DNA of 64,000 nucleotides. It comes from RBG-16-49-21 sp040768125 (GTDB lineage: Bacteria; Spirochaetota; UBA4802; UBA5550). Under the pieces are notes generated by a model that did no database searches, was not told the origin of the DNA, and worked only from the letters and a program-made list of their open reading frames with translations. The position numbers were made by a program, and so were the translations under genes. This document shows, in pieces, positions 16,852-26,001 of the stretch. The stretch is from NCBI GenBank assembly GCA_040768125.1, contig JAXGNG010000004.1, positions 62,001 to 126,000 of the forward strand. Reading direction: 5' to 3'. Numbering within the stretch: position 1 is the stretch's first letter; each line of letters starts with the position of its first letter.

Positions 16852-19461
16852 ATGGAAAATATACTGTATTTCAACAAGAACCTGAAAGATGTCGATGAAA
16901 AGGTACGCCAGCGGCTCGGAATCAGGGGGAGAAGGGCAGTGGACCTCGCCATGATGGGACTGCCGATCGCGCCGGGTTTCATCATCGACTCGGTCCTCAC
17001 TCAAAAACTGCCCCAGGTGAACCTGAAGGAGATTCTCAAGACCTATATAGGCCAGCTCGAGAAGGACATGAAGAAAAAATACGGGGACGCGGAAAAGCCC
17101 CTCATGCTGAAGGTGGTGCTCAGCTCCGACCTCAATGTCCCCAATTTTCCCTCGATCCACAATATTGGCATGAACGACATCACCGTGGCGGCCTTCGGGG
17201 AGTACACGGGCGTAGAGTTCGCCCACGGCGAGTATCTTTTTCTCATGAGGAACCTCGCGAACAAGATATTCGAGGTCGATGAAAAGGAAATCAAGAAGAT
17301 CGAGGGCGCCTCCGCTAAAAAGCTTTCTCTCGCGGACATCAAGAAAAAGATCGAAGGCTACAGGAACCTTTTCGGCGAGAAGTTCAGCGAGGATGTTTAC
17401 GACCAGCTGAGCCTCATTCTCAAGGGCGCGTCGACCCGGTATTGCGATTCCGCCATCGATGTCGACAATTCCATGTCGATTATGGTCCAGGTGATGGTGT
17501 ACGGAAATTGGGGGAAGAACTCCTACGCCGGGAACTATTATACCAGGAACATCATCACCGGCGACCCGGAGATACAGGGTGAGTTCGGCCAGGGAGAGTT
17601 TGACGTGCAGGCCGGGAAGGCGAAAGAGATAAAGAAAATCGAGAAAAAGCACTATGACCACTTCACCGAAATCGCGCGGAAGGTAGAGGATAATTTCAAG
17701 GAGATCCGCGAGATCAAGTTTACCTTGGAGGAAGGCGATTTCTGGCTCGTCGAGCAGAAGGAGGTTGACGATAAATCAACTCAATCACAGATCAAGGCGC
17801 TTCTTGACCTCACCCAGAGGAAGGTCGTATCGGATACCTATACCATCGAGAAGATCAAGCCGAACCAGCTGAATGAGCTCCTCCATCCCGTCATCGACCC
17901 GAGGACGATCAAGGGCATCAGAAGCATCAAGGGTGGCATCGCCGGTTCAACCGGCGCGGCGATCGGCAGGGTGTTCTTCTCAACGCCGAAGCTGCTGGAG
18001 GAACACAAGCGCGCGATCATGAAGGGAGGGGACACGAACCTGATCCTCGTGATGCCCTCGTCCTACGCCGAGGACGTGAAAGCGATCGAGGTTTCCCAGG
18101 GAGTCATAACCTGCGAGGGGGGATTTTCATCCCACGCGCCGGTCGTTGCGCGAAGCCTGGGAAAGGTCGCCATGGTGCAGCCCGACATGAAGATTCGCGG
18201 CAACAGCTTTACCCTGGCGGGGAAAACAGTCCGTGAGGGTGACTACGTCTCGATAAACGTCCCCTACTACGAGGCCCCCACGATATTCATGGGCAAGGTG
18301 GGCCTTATCGAGCCCGACTTCAAGAAGAACGGCCTCTTCGAATTCCTCGACCACGTCGAAAAGCACGTGGGGGACTTCAACGTGAGGGCGAACGCGGACC
18401 AGCCGAGGGACGCCCTGGTGGCGAAGGACTTCAGGGCGCGTGGCATAGGACTGTGCCGGACCGAGCACATGTTCTTCAACGAAAAACGGATCATGAAATT
18501 CCGGGAAATGATCATATCGGAGAACGAGGAGGAACGGCGCAAGGTCCTGAAGACACTCCTGCCCATGCAGAGGTCGGATTTTTACGAACTCTTCAAGATC
18601 ATGGAAAAGATGCCGGTTACCATACGCCTCCTCGACGCGCCCCTTCATGAATTCCTTCCGAGGACGGACCAGAGCATGAAGGAATTCATCCGGTACATGC
18701 AGGGGAGGAACCGGAAGATCAAGGCCGCCGATATCATCGCCCGGTGCGAGGAACTGGCGGAGATGAACCCCATGCTGGGGCACCGGGGCTGCCGCGTCGC
18801 CGTAACCTATCCGGAAATCTACGAGATGCAGTGCCGGGCCATCTTCGAGGCGGCGTGCATGATGCGCAAGGAAGGGATAAAAATCAAGCCCGAGATCATG
18901 ATTCCCATCGTCATGAGCAAGGAGGAGATCAAGTTCATCAAGAACGGCAAGAAGATCGAAGGGAAAGAGGTCAAGGGGATACGCGACATCAAAAACGAGG
19001 TGGTCGATGATTACGGCATCGAGGACCTTGACTATGAGGTGGGCACCATGATCGAGCTTCCCGCCGCGGCGCTCGGCGCGGGGCAGATCGCGCAGTACGC
19101 GGAGTTCTTCAGCTTCGGCACCAACGACCTGACCCAGACCACCTACGGGCTTTCCCGTGACGACTCCAACTCCTTTTTCCCGAGTTATTCACTCTTCGAC
19201 CTGATGAAGCAGAACCTGTTCAAGTACCTCGGCGAAGAGGTGAAGGAGCTCATAGGGATCGCCGCCCTGCGGGGAAGGCTGTCGCGCCCCGATATAAAAA
19301 TGGGGCTCTGCGGTGAGCACGGGGCGAACCCGGATAATATCCAGTTCTGCATGGACGCCGGGCTCAACTATGTTTCCTGCTCGCCCTACGCGATACCCCT
19401 CGCGAAACTGGGCATTGCCCAGATCAACATCAGGGTGAAAGCGGAGCAGGCGGAAGAATAA
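16852..19461 (+). CDS. Pyruvate phosphate dikinase-like protein with degenerate ATP-binding domain
   Basis: 869 residues with the PPDK layout: N-terminal ATP-grasp region, phosphohistidine domain (CEGGFSSHAPVVARSLG, about 422-438) and C-terminal PEP/pyruvate TIM barrel (GIGLCRTEHMFF, IRLLDAPLHEFLP, GHRGCRV, GTNDLTQTTYGLSRDD, LCGEHGANPDN). The C-terminal half keeps the catalytic Cys and Arg motifs. The N-terminal half does not look functional for ATP: LGGKGANL is LGIRGRRAV, VRSGA is VLSSD, and the DIEFT acidic pair is EIKFT. The family normally interconverts ATP + Pi + pyruvate and AMP + PPi + PEP. Here a PEP-dependent His phosphorylation without ATP coupling, or another role, seems possible. 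It is co-transcribed with the gene at 15901. Confidence 0.85.
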   Translation: MENILYFNKNLKDVDEKVRQRLGIRGRRAVDLAMMGLPIAPGFIIDSVLTQKLPQVNLKEILKTYIGQLEKDMKKKYGDAEKPLMLKVVLSSDLNVPNFPSIHNIGMNDITVAAFGEYTGVEFAHGEYLFLMRNLANKIFEVDEKEIKKIEGASAKKLSLADIKKKIEGYRNLFGEKFSEDVYDQLSLILKGASTRYCDSAIDVDNSMSIMVQVMVYGNWGKNSYAGNYYTRNIITGDPEIQGEFGQGEFDVQAGKAKEIKKIEKKHYDHFTEIARKVEDNFKEIREIKFTLEEGDFWLVEQKEVDDKSTQSQIKALLDLTQRKVVSDTYTIEKIKPNQLNELLHPVIDPRTIKGIRSIKGGIAGSTGAAIGRVFFSTPKLLEEHKRAIMKGGDTNLILVMPSSYAEDVKAIEVSQGVITCEGGFSSHAPVVARSLGKVAMVQPDMKIRGNSFTLAGKTVREGDYVSINVPYYEAPTIFMGKVGLIEPDFKKNGLFEFLDHVEKHVGDFNVRANADQPRDALVAKDFRARGIGLCRTEHMFFNEKRIMKFREMIISENEEERRKVLKTLLPMQRSDFYELFKIMEKMPVTIRLLDAPLHEFLPRTDQSMKEFIRYMQGRNRKIKAADIIARCEELAEMNPMLGHRGCRVAVTYPEIYEMQCRAIFEAACMMRKEGIKIKPEIMIPIVMSKEEIKFIKNGKKIEGKEVKGIRDIKNEVVDDYGIEDLDYEVGTMIELPAAALGAGQIAQYAEFFSFGTNDLTQTTYGLSRDDSNSFFPSYSLFDLMKQNLFKYLGEEVKELIGIAALRGRLSRPDIKMGLCGEHGANPDNIQFCMDAGLNYVSCSPYAIPLAKLGIAQINIRVKAEQAEE

Positions 19462-19501
19462 TGAACGCCGGGCGGTAACGCCTGAATAACGGGAATTACA
19501 A

Positions 19502-19540
19502 ACGGGACCGTGCGTCACAATGCACGGTCCCGTCATTTTT
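19502..19540. terminator. Bidirectional terminator hairpin between convergent genes
   Basis: Twelve-base perfect stem ACGGGACCGTGC / GCACGGTCCCGT with an 8-base loop. CATTTTT follows on the plus strand and TTTGTAATT on the minus strand, placed between the PPDK-like gene and the convergent 586-residue gene. Confidence 0.8.
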
Positions 19541-21293
19541 CAGGGACGTTCCTCTCCCTGTATCCGCAGCGGATATACCAGGAATGCTTGATTTTCACGG
19601 GATGCAGCGACCGCCAGAGGGGGTCGGGCAGATACTGGACCGTGTCGCAGTAGGTGCAGGTGGCGTTGCGCGGGGTCTGGACGGTCACCACAAGGGGGGC
19701 GCCGCATTTGATGCACGAGACGGATACCGGCTTCGTGTCCTCCACGCCGGGAATTCCCTCTTCATCGGCGCAGAAAACCTGTTCGGCGTAGCGTGACCAT
19801 TTGAGCCATCCGGGAACCGGGAAGGTTTCGTGAAGGGCGCCGCAGGAAGGGCAGGCAAGGGCTGAACGGGACCCACGGGGCACGTCATCAGCGGGAAGTG
19901 GCGCCATGCAGGCCGAGCAGGCGGGGGAGTGGTTTGATTTTTCAACAAGCAGGTTCAGGGGCGCCATGAACCTGGTGATGCCGTTCGAGGCATCACGGAT
20001 CGACTTCCAGGGGGTGCCTGTAATCGACGTTGACCGCAGGCAGGACCCGCACTGGACCTTTTTTGCGGGGCCGTTGATGAACACGGGCTGGCTGCAGAAG
20101 GGACAGGAAAACTCTGCCTTGAGCGAATAGTAGAATGGCCGCAACTCATCGAGGCGGTGAGAAATGAGCTTCTTAATAGTGTCCGATGACTCGGCCTGAG
20201 AAATATCCACAAGAAGCGCCTTGTCCTCAATACGTTCCACGGCCGCTTTTTTTACGGATATGTGGAAATCCCCGCGAATGATGGTGGTAAGCATATGAGT
20301 GTCGGTTATGAGGTCAACGGCTGATACTCCCACGGATGGCTCGCGATCGGTCTTTACGATCGAAAAGAGGAAGTCTTGCGAGAGATCACTCATGTTGTAC
20401 AGGGCGGCGGTACGGGCAAAGGGTGATGCGGCCTTATCGATGATTCGCGTGAGTTCAGCGTTACCGGGGATTGTATCCACTATCACCTGGAGAACCTGGT
20501 GGTTGCCCTCACGGCAGGCAAGTTCGACGAAACGGTCAGCGTCAACTTCCTTGATCCCCTGGATCGCGGCTATCCTGGCCTGTGGAAGGAGGGCGCTTCG
20601 TGCAATTACGTAGAGCTGTTCAGTCTCTTTAATACGGCTCATGGCGAGGGCGGCCATTCTTTCGCGTGTCGTTGATGCGGCGATCGTGGAAAGATGCCGA
20701 TCCCCGGTAATCTTCTTTAGGGCTGCAACTGCAACCGATTCGGCCGGATCATTCATGGCAATCTCAAAGAGCTCTGACTGGTCCGATAGCTCGGCCACCA
20801 GGCGGGCGCGGACCCGTTCATCACGGTGCCTTCTTCGCGACCTGAAGATATCTCCGGGTGACATGTTCAGTGTGAACTTGTCACGCTGGCTGAGGAGGAA
20901 GAACGTGACGGCAAGGAGCACGACAAGCCATGCGGCAAGGGGGAGCGGGTCTTTCAAGACGTTGTCCAGGAGGAGGGGGAGTTCCTTCCATACGCCGGGC
21001 CCTTCTCTGTGGTAGTAGCCCAGGGCGCTGTGACCATCGGCAATAAATCCCAGGGCTCCCTGGCCGATTGCGAGGACGAGACCAAGGGCGCCCTGGGCGA
21101 TGGTAATGTAGCCGATGCCGAATTGTGAAACGGAGATAACGCCGAATCCGAACTGGGTAATTGAGATAACGCCGAATCCGAACTGGGCGATTGTGATTAC
21201 CCCACGCGCCGCGAAACCTATGGCGATAAAACCCTTCGCGGCGAACCCGATGGAGACAAGGGGCATGCCGAAGATTTTCGTTTTTGTTTGCAT
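19533..21293 (-). CDS. Membrane protein: glycine-rich decapeptide repeats, HEAT-like repeats and zinc ribbons
   Basis: 586 residues in an unusual order. Residues 10-90 are about seven Gly/Ile/Phe-rich repeats of roughly ten residues (AQFGFGVISI, TQFGFGVISV, SQFGIGYITI), hydrophobic and suited to a beta-solenoid or membrane-associated sheet. A transmembrane helix follows near 115-135 (LAAWLVVLLAVTFFLL). Residues 160-385 are helical HEAT/PBS-lyase-like repeats. The C-terminal part has CxxC pairs (CPFC...CGSC, CSAC...CPSC, CIKC...CTYC), consistent with three zinc ribbons. It is the third gene of a tatC-pgk operon, 57 bases after pgk. Function unknown. Confidence 0.8.
   Translation of the reverse strand: MQTKTKIFGMPLVSIGFAAKGFIAIGFAARGVITIAQFGFGVISITQFGFGVISVSQFGIGYITIAQGALGLVLAIGQGALGFIADGHSALGYYHREGPGVWKELPLLLDNVLKDPLPLAAWLVVLLAVTFFLLSQRDKFTLNMSPGDIFRSRRRHRDERVRARLVAELSDQSELFEIAMNDPAESVAVAALKKITGDRHLSTIAASTTRERMAALAMSRIKETEQLYVIARSALLPQARIAAIQGIKEVDADRFVELACREGNHQVLQVIVDTIPGNAELTRIIDKAASPFARTAALYNMSDLSQDFLFSIVKTDREPSVGVSAVDLITDTHMLTTIIRGDFHISVKKAAVERIEDKALLVDISQAESSDTIKKLISHRLDELRPFYYSLKAEFSCPFCSQPVFINGPAKKVQCGSCLRSTSITGTPWKSIRDASNGITRFMAPLNLLVEKSNHSPACSACMAPLPADDVPRGSRSALACPSCGALHETFPVPGWLKWSRYAEQVFCADEEGIPGVEDTKPVSVSCIKCGAPLVVTVQTPRNATCTYCDTVQYLPDPLWRSLHPVKIKHSWYIRCGYRERNVPEK
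21110..21215. repeat. Tandem ~30-base repeats inside the 586-residue gene
   Basis: Nearly identical units of about 30 bases (for example GATAACGCCGAATCCGAACT repeated at 21137 and 21167) encode the Gly-rich decapeptide repeats. The DNA identity suggests recent unit duplication. Confidence 0.75.
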
Positions 21294-21350
21294 CTCGTGC
21301 CTATCAGCGCGCGTCGTGTGCGAGGAGCATGGTGCGCGCCTTTTCGTCGG

Positions 21351-22535
21351 CTACCTGTCCAGGGCCGCGATGCCGGGAAGCGTTTTCCCCTCCAGGAGTT
21401 CAAGCCACGCGCCGCCCCCGGTTGAAATGTAGGATATTTTATCGGCCACGCCGGACTGATGAACCGCCGCCACGCTGTCGCCGCCCCCTACGATGCTCAG
21501 GCAACCTGATTCCGCAAGGGCTCGCGCGATGGCGAAGGTGCCTTCGGCAAAATGGGGCATTTCGAAGGCCCCCATGGGGCCGTTCCAGATGACGGTTTTC
21601 GAGCCCTTGATCTTTTCCGCAAAGAGCCGTACGGATTCTGGACCGATGTCAAGGCCGATCATGTCTTTCGGTATCGCGCCGGCGGCCACGACCCGACGGG
21701 GTGAATCGTTGTTGAATTCCGGGGCCACGACGATGTCTACGGGAAGCAGCACTTCGGCGCCCTTCTTCCCGGCGAGGTCCATCACTTCACGCGCGTCGCC
21801 CACGAGTTCCTCTTCGAGCAGGGATTTCCCCACCTCGAGACCAGAGGCTTTCATGAAGGTGAAGGCCATTCCCCCGCCGATGATCAGGTAGTCCGCAATT
21901 GAGACGATATGCTTGAGTGCCGCAAGCTTTGTCGACACCTTGGCGCCGCCGATAAGGGCGCCGAGGGGGCGCTCGGGATGACCCATGGCTTTCTTGAAAT
22001 ACTCGATTTCTTCCTTGAGCAGGAAGCCGGCGGCGGATTCCCTGGCGTAGTTTGTGATGGCGTCGTTCGAGGCGTGTCCGCGGTGGGCAGCGGCGAAGGC
22101 GTCGTTGATGAACACGTCGCAGAGAGCGGCAAGTTTCTTTCCCAGTTCCGGGTCGTTTTTTTCCTCCCCTGGATAAAAACGGATGTTTTCAAGCAGGGCG
22201 ACGTCCCCGGGTTTCATTTCCCCGACTTCTTTCATGAGCTCGGGGCCCGGGGCAGTTTCGATGAATGAAACCTTTTTGCCGAGAAGGGAGGAGAGCCGTT
22301 CCACGACGGGTTTCAGGCTCATGGCGGGAATCGGCTTCCCTTTCGGCCTGCCGAGGTGCGAAACGAGGATGACGGATGCGTTATGGTCAAGGCAGTACCT
22401 GAGGGTGGGCATCGTCGCGGTGATGCGGGAGTCGTCAGTGATCTTCATTTCACCGTCGTAGGGTACGTTGTAATCGACCCGGATCAAAACGCGCTTGCCG
22501 GAGAGATCGATCTCATCGATGTATTTGATTGCCAT
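21351..22535 (-). CDS. pgk: Phosphoglycerate kinase
   Basis: Cytosolic glycolytic enzyme that makes ATP from 1,3-bisphosphoglycerate. The 394-residue length is normal. Signatures include RVLIRVDYNVP, SHLGRPKG, LLENIRFYPGEEKND, GHASNDA, LGALIGGAKVSTKL and the ATP-site VIWNGPMGAFE and GGGDSVAAV. GGAGG lies 7 bases before the ATG. It follows tatC by 26 bases in an apparent operon. No gapA or tpiA lies adjacent. Confidence 0.97.
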   Translation of the reverse strand: MAIKYIDEIDLSGKRVLIRVDYNVPYDGEMKITDDSRITATMPTLRYCLDHNASVILVSHLGRPKGKPIPAMSLKPVVERLSSLLGKKVSFIETAPGPELMKEVGEMKPGDVALLENIRFYPGEEKNDPELGKKLAALCDVFINDAFAAAHRGHASNDAITNYARESAAGFLLKEEIEYFKKAMGHPERPLGALIGGAKVSTKLAALKHIVSIADYLIIGGGMAFTFMKASGLEVGKSLLEEELVGDAREVMDLAGKKGAEVLLPVDIVVAPEFNNDSPRRVVAAGAIPKDMIGLDIGPESVRLFAEKIKGSKTVIWNGPMGAFEMPHFAEGTFAIARALAESGCLSIVGGGDSVAAVHQSGVADKISYISTGGGAWLELLEGKTLPGIAALDR

Positions 22536-22561
22536 GGTGAAACCTCCGCGGGTGAGTAGTA

Positions 22562-23569
22562 TCAGGCCTCGAGGGCCTTTCTTTTTTTCCTTACCACGGT
22601 AAAACGTGATATCATGATCGAAATCTCATAGAGAAAAATGAGGGGGAGCGAGACGACCAGCATGGTCAGCACGTCCTGGGTGGGAGTGATGACCGCCGAG
22701 AGGACAAAAATGAGCACGATGGCATACTTTCTTTTCGTGATGAGAAATGCGGGGGTGAGAATGCCGATCCTGGTGAGGACCATGACGACGATGGGGAACT
22801 CGAAGAGGACGCCCATGAGCACGCAGAAGAGGAGGACGAAGGAAACGTAATCGTTCGCGCCGATGGTGCTCAACATCTCGGGAGTCACGAAGCCAAGCAT
22901 CACTTTCACGGCGAAGGGAACCAGGCCGAAGAACACGAACACCATGCCGCCGTAAAACAGGAAGATCGAGGCCAGGAGTGAAAGGCGTGTGAACATTCTG
23001 TCCTCCCTGGCGATTGCCGGAAGGATGAACCGCCACACCTGGAAGACGAAAAAGGGAAGTCCCGCCATGAGGGCCGCGATCGCCGAGACCTTGAGCCTGA
23101 TGATGAAGCCTTCCGTGAGCTTGAACACGTTCAGCTTGAGCCCGGTGTCGGTGAAGGGGCGGTTGATGAAATCAAGGATATTCTCCGAGAAGACGAAGGC
23201 CGCGATGGTCAGTATGGCCAGGACGGCGAGGGATATGATGATGCGCGAACGAAGCTCCTCGAGGTGCCCCACCACGGTCATGGGAACATCGCCACGATCC
23301 CTGGCATCCGGGTCTATGACCTCCTGAGCGGCGGATCCCTTTTCGGGCGTTTCGTAGTCCCTGATTGCGGGAGGCGTGGCCTTCCTGCGGCCTGCTCGCT
23401 TCGTGGAGCCAGCGGCGCCGCGGCTGCCGGTTCCGGTTTTTCGGGGTGAGGTCCCGGCCTTTTTACCGGCGGAGGGGACGGGCGCCTTTTTCCTTCCGGC
23501 ATCCTTTGCCCCGGGCGACTTTTTCCCGGGGGTCTTCTTTTCCGGTTTCCGTTTTTTGGGTCCAGCCAC
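22562..23569 (-). CDS. tatC: Sec-independent translocase TatC with basic N-terminal extension
   Basis: Inner-membrane receptor of the twin-arginine translocon. The TatC core starts near residue 96 (VVGHLEELRSRI) and shows six hydrophobic segments, with FEFPIVVMVLTRIG and AVITPTQDVLTML motifs. Before it lie about 95 residues rich in Lys, Pro, Ala and Arg (KKRKPEKKTPGKKSP), predicted disordered and not part of standard TatC. The GTG start at 23569 has GGAG 8 bases upstream; longer readings lack a site. No tatA/B is in the window. A basic cytoplasmic tail might contact nucleic acid or acidic lipids. Confidence 0.93.
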   Translation of the reverse strand: MAGPKKRKPEKKTPGKKSPGAKDAGRKKAPVPSAGKKAGTSPRKTGTGSRGAAGSTKRAGRRKATPPAIRDYETPEKGSAAQEVIDPDARDRGDVPMTVVGHLEELRSRIIISLAVLAILTIAAFVFSENILDFINRPFTDTGLKLNVFKLTEGFIIRLKVSAIAALMAGLPFFVFQVWRFILPAIAREDRMFTRLSLLASIFLFYGGMVFVFFGLVPFAVKVMLGFVTPEMLSTIGANDYVSFVLLFCVLMGVLFEFPIVVMVLTRIGILTPAFLITKRKYAIVLIFVLSAVITPTQDVLTMLVVSLPLIFLYEISIMISRFTVVRKKRKALEA

Positions 23570-24044
23570 GGAGTTGTCTCCTTCATTCCTGTGTAGATGT
23601 ATCCTGTTTACGCAATCGACGGTGTCAAGTATTTTCACTGCGCACCCGCAATTACCATGGCGTCCCGGGATGTGGTGGAGGGGGACCGGGCGGTGATCAT
23701 TGAAGAAGACGAGATCGTAAAGATCGCCAAGGTGACATGGTGTCAGGTAACGGGAAAAAATTGGATGAGTGCGTTAATTAATAAGTTGACACGGGGAAAT
23801 ATCGCTGGAATATAAAGTAAAGAGATCATGTCCCATCGCCTCACGCGGGGGAAGGTTCTTTTACAGAATAGCGGTAACGCAGGGCCGTATCAAGGGGAAG
23901 ACGGTGGCACACGAGACTGTCGGCGGAACCCGTGACGCGGCGTTTCTGTCCGGGCCCCTGGATGGGATGTACATGCAACCTTCCGGCGGTTTTCCCGACC
24001 ATACTGTACTGGTATTCAATTAAAGAAATCAAAAGGGGGTATTC
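23570..24044. other. 475-base intergenic region between divergent tatC and acyl-CoA synthetase genes
   Basis: It holds the outward promoters of both operons: a TTGACA on the minus strand at 23628-23623 with a poor -10, and a better plus-strand promoter at 23786-23816. The rest, including the roughly 225-base leader of the acyl-CoA synthetase gene, shows nothing I can name. A 72-codon frame at 23597-23815 is not convincing. Confidence 0.6.
23786..23816 (+). promoter_or_regulatory. Promoter upstream of the acyl-CoA synthetase gene
   Basis: TTGACA at 23786-23791 and an AT-rich -10 (AATATA/ATATAA, 17-18-base spacer). Confidence 0.55.
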
Positions 24045-25859
24045 ATGGCAAAGTTCAAAGAAATCTGCATGCCGGCAATTTTTCAGAACCAGGCGGAACG
24101 CCTTGGCTCGAAGGCCTGCGTCGCCTACAAGAAGGGCGGAGTGTACGTCGACATCTCCTGGACGGAGATGAACAGAATGGTGCATGACCTGGCCTACTAT
24201 CTTCTCTCGATCGGGGTCAAGAAAAATGACAAGGTCGCGCTCTTTTCACCTAACCGCTACGAGTGGTGGGTTGCAAGCCAGGCCACGCTCTCCCTGGGCG
24301 CGGTGAGCGTCCCGATTTACGCCACGAACTCCGCGGAGGAGGCGCAGTATATCATCGACAATTCTGATTCACGGGCATGCTTCGTGGGCACTGCGGACCA
24401 TCTCGATCGTGTCCTGAAGGTGAAATCAAAACTCAAGAAAATGAAGCAGGTGATCGTTTTCGACGAGGTGAACAAGAAGGTAAAGGACGTCCTGACGATT
24501 TCCGAGGCATACCGGATAGGGCAGGGATACAAGAAAAAGGGCGAATTCGACAAGCGCCTTGCCTCGATCAAACCGGGCGATGTTTCAACGCTGATCTATA
24601 CCTCGGGCACCACGGGAAATCCCAAGGGCGTCATGCTGATGCACAGCAATTTCCTCTCCAACGCGACGATCGTTTACAACGAAGTGAAGGAGTACATCAC
24701 TCCCGAAGACGTGTTCCTCTCCTTCCTTCCCCTGTCCCATTCCCTGGAGATGACCTGCGGTTACTACATCCCCATCGTCGTGGGCAGCAAAGTCGCATTC
24801 GCCGAGGACGTTTCCACCCTCATGGAGAATTTCCAGGAGGTCCGTCCCACCATAATTATCAGCGTGCCCCGGATCTACGAGAAGGTCCACGCGGGAATCC
24901 TCGCGAAGGTCGCGGACTCCCCGGGCATACGGCAGGCCATCTTCAGGTGGGCAATCGGGATCGCCGCGAAGAACCTCCCCTACATGTGCAAGGACAAGCC
25001 CCGGTCGGGATTGTTCGCCTTCAAGTTCAACCTGGCGGACAAGCTTGTGTTTTCCAAACTGAAGAGCGCAATCGGTCTTGATCAGCTCCGCTTCGCCATC
25101 TCCGGCGGCGGGCCACTCTCGGTCTCCGACGCCGAGTTCTTCATCGGTATGGGGATCAAGATCCTTGAAGGCTTCGGCCTCACGGAAACCACGCCGGTTA
25201 CCCACTTCAACAGGCCAAACAACATCAAGCCGGGCGCCGTGGGACATCCGGTCCCGCAAACGAAGGTGAAGATAGCCGATGACGGCGAGCTGCTGATCAA
25301 GGGACCCCAGGTCATGAAGGGATACTACAAGAACCCGAAGGCGACCAAGGAGGTCTTCACACGGGACGGCTTCTTCAGGACGGGCGACATCGCCATGATC
25401 GACGAAGAGGGATTCCTGAAAATAACCGGCAGGATAAAGGACATCATCGTGACGGCCGGTGGCAAGAACATCTCCCCGCAGAACATCGAGAACAGCCTGA
25501 AGACCTCCCAGTTAATCGAACAGGTGGCGGTGATCGGGGACCGGAGGAAGTACCTCTCGGCGCTGGTGATACCCGCCTTCGAGGCCCTGGAGAAGTGGGC
25601 GAAGAAGAGCGGGGTTCAGTTCTCCGGGAAGAGGGACCTTATCGAGAAACCCGAGGTAATCAGCCTCATCGGCTCGGAGATAGAGAAATATACCAAGCAG
25701 TATTCCCGGGTGGAGCAGATCCGGAAGTTCAGGCTTCTTGACGCCGAGTGGACCCAGCAGACCGACGAACTGACGCCCACGCAGAAGGTGAAGCGCCGCG
25801 TCGTCGAGGCGAAGTACGCCAAGGAGATAGAGAGCCTGTATCCGCCTGACGCCGACTGA
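24045..25859 (+). CDS. Long-chain fatty acid--CoA ligase (AMP-forming)
   Basis: ANL-superfamily enzyme of 604 residues that activates fatty acids via acyl-AMP to acyl-CoA. The P-loop-like motif LIYTSGTTGNPKGVML is near residues 183-198. LEGFGLTETTPV (A5-type) and GFFRTGDIAMIDEEGFLKI with GRIKDIIVTAGGKNISP (A7-A10) complete the signature. The length and final basic lysine region fit the FadD15/bubblegum-like long-chain class. AAAGGGGG precedes the ATG. It is monocistronic: a good promoter upstream and a terminator downstream. Confidence 0.93.
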   Translation: MAKFKEICMPAIFQNQAERLGSKACVAYKKGGVYVDISWTEMNRMVHDLAYYLLSIGVKKNDKVALFSPNRYEWWVASQATLSLGAVSVPIYATNSAEEAQYIIDNSDSRACFVGTADHLDRVLKVKSKLKKMKQVIVFDEVNKKVKDVLTISEAYRIGQGYKKKGEFDKRLASIKPGDVSTLIYTSGTTGNPKGVMLMHSNFLSNATIVYNEVKEYITPEDVFLSFLPLSHSLEMTCGYYIPIVVGSKVAFAEDVSTLMENFQEVRPTIIISVPRIYEKVHAGILAKVADSPGIRQAIFRWAIGIAAKNLPYMCKDKPRSGLFAFKFNLADKLVFSKLKSAIGLDQLRFAISGGGPLSVSDAEFFIGMGIKILEGFGLTETTPVTHFNRPNNIKPGAVGHPVPQTKVKIADDGELLIKGPQVMKGYYKNPKATKEVFTRDGFFRTGDIAMIDEEGFLKITGRIKDIIVTAGGKNISPQNIENSLKTSQLIEQVAVIGDRRKYLSALVIPAFEALEKWAKKSGVQFSGKRDLIEKPEVISLIGSEIEKYTKQYSRVEQIRKFRLLDAEWTQQTDELTPTQKVKRRVVEAKYAKEIESLYPPDAD

Positions 25860-25884
25860 CCCGGTGCGGACATGTAAAACCGGA

Positions 25885-25920
25885 GAGGGAGGGGCCCGAA
25901 AAGGTCCCCTCCCTTTTTTA
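25885..25920 (+). terminator. Terminator of the acyl-CoA synthetase gene
   Basis: GGGAGGGG / CCCCTCCC stem with a short AGG/C-rich loop, followed by TTTTTTA. Confidence 0.88.
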
Positions 25921-26001
25921 TTGCCGTCTCGGGACCGGGGAAAAAAATTCTGGACAAGACCGGACCCGGGGCATTATCTGTGCCACATTCGAGGATGATA
26001 C

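Noticed and set aside
15934..17661. 575-codon open frame antisense to the 15901 and PPDK-like genes
   Set aside because: Shadow frame; composition follows the complement of the real genes.
23597..23815. 72-codon open frame between tatC and the acyl-CoA synthetase gene
   Set aside because: No ribosome-binding site, overlaps the divergent promoters, no recognisable features.
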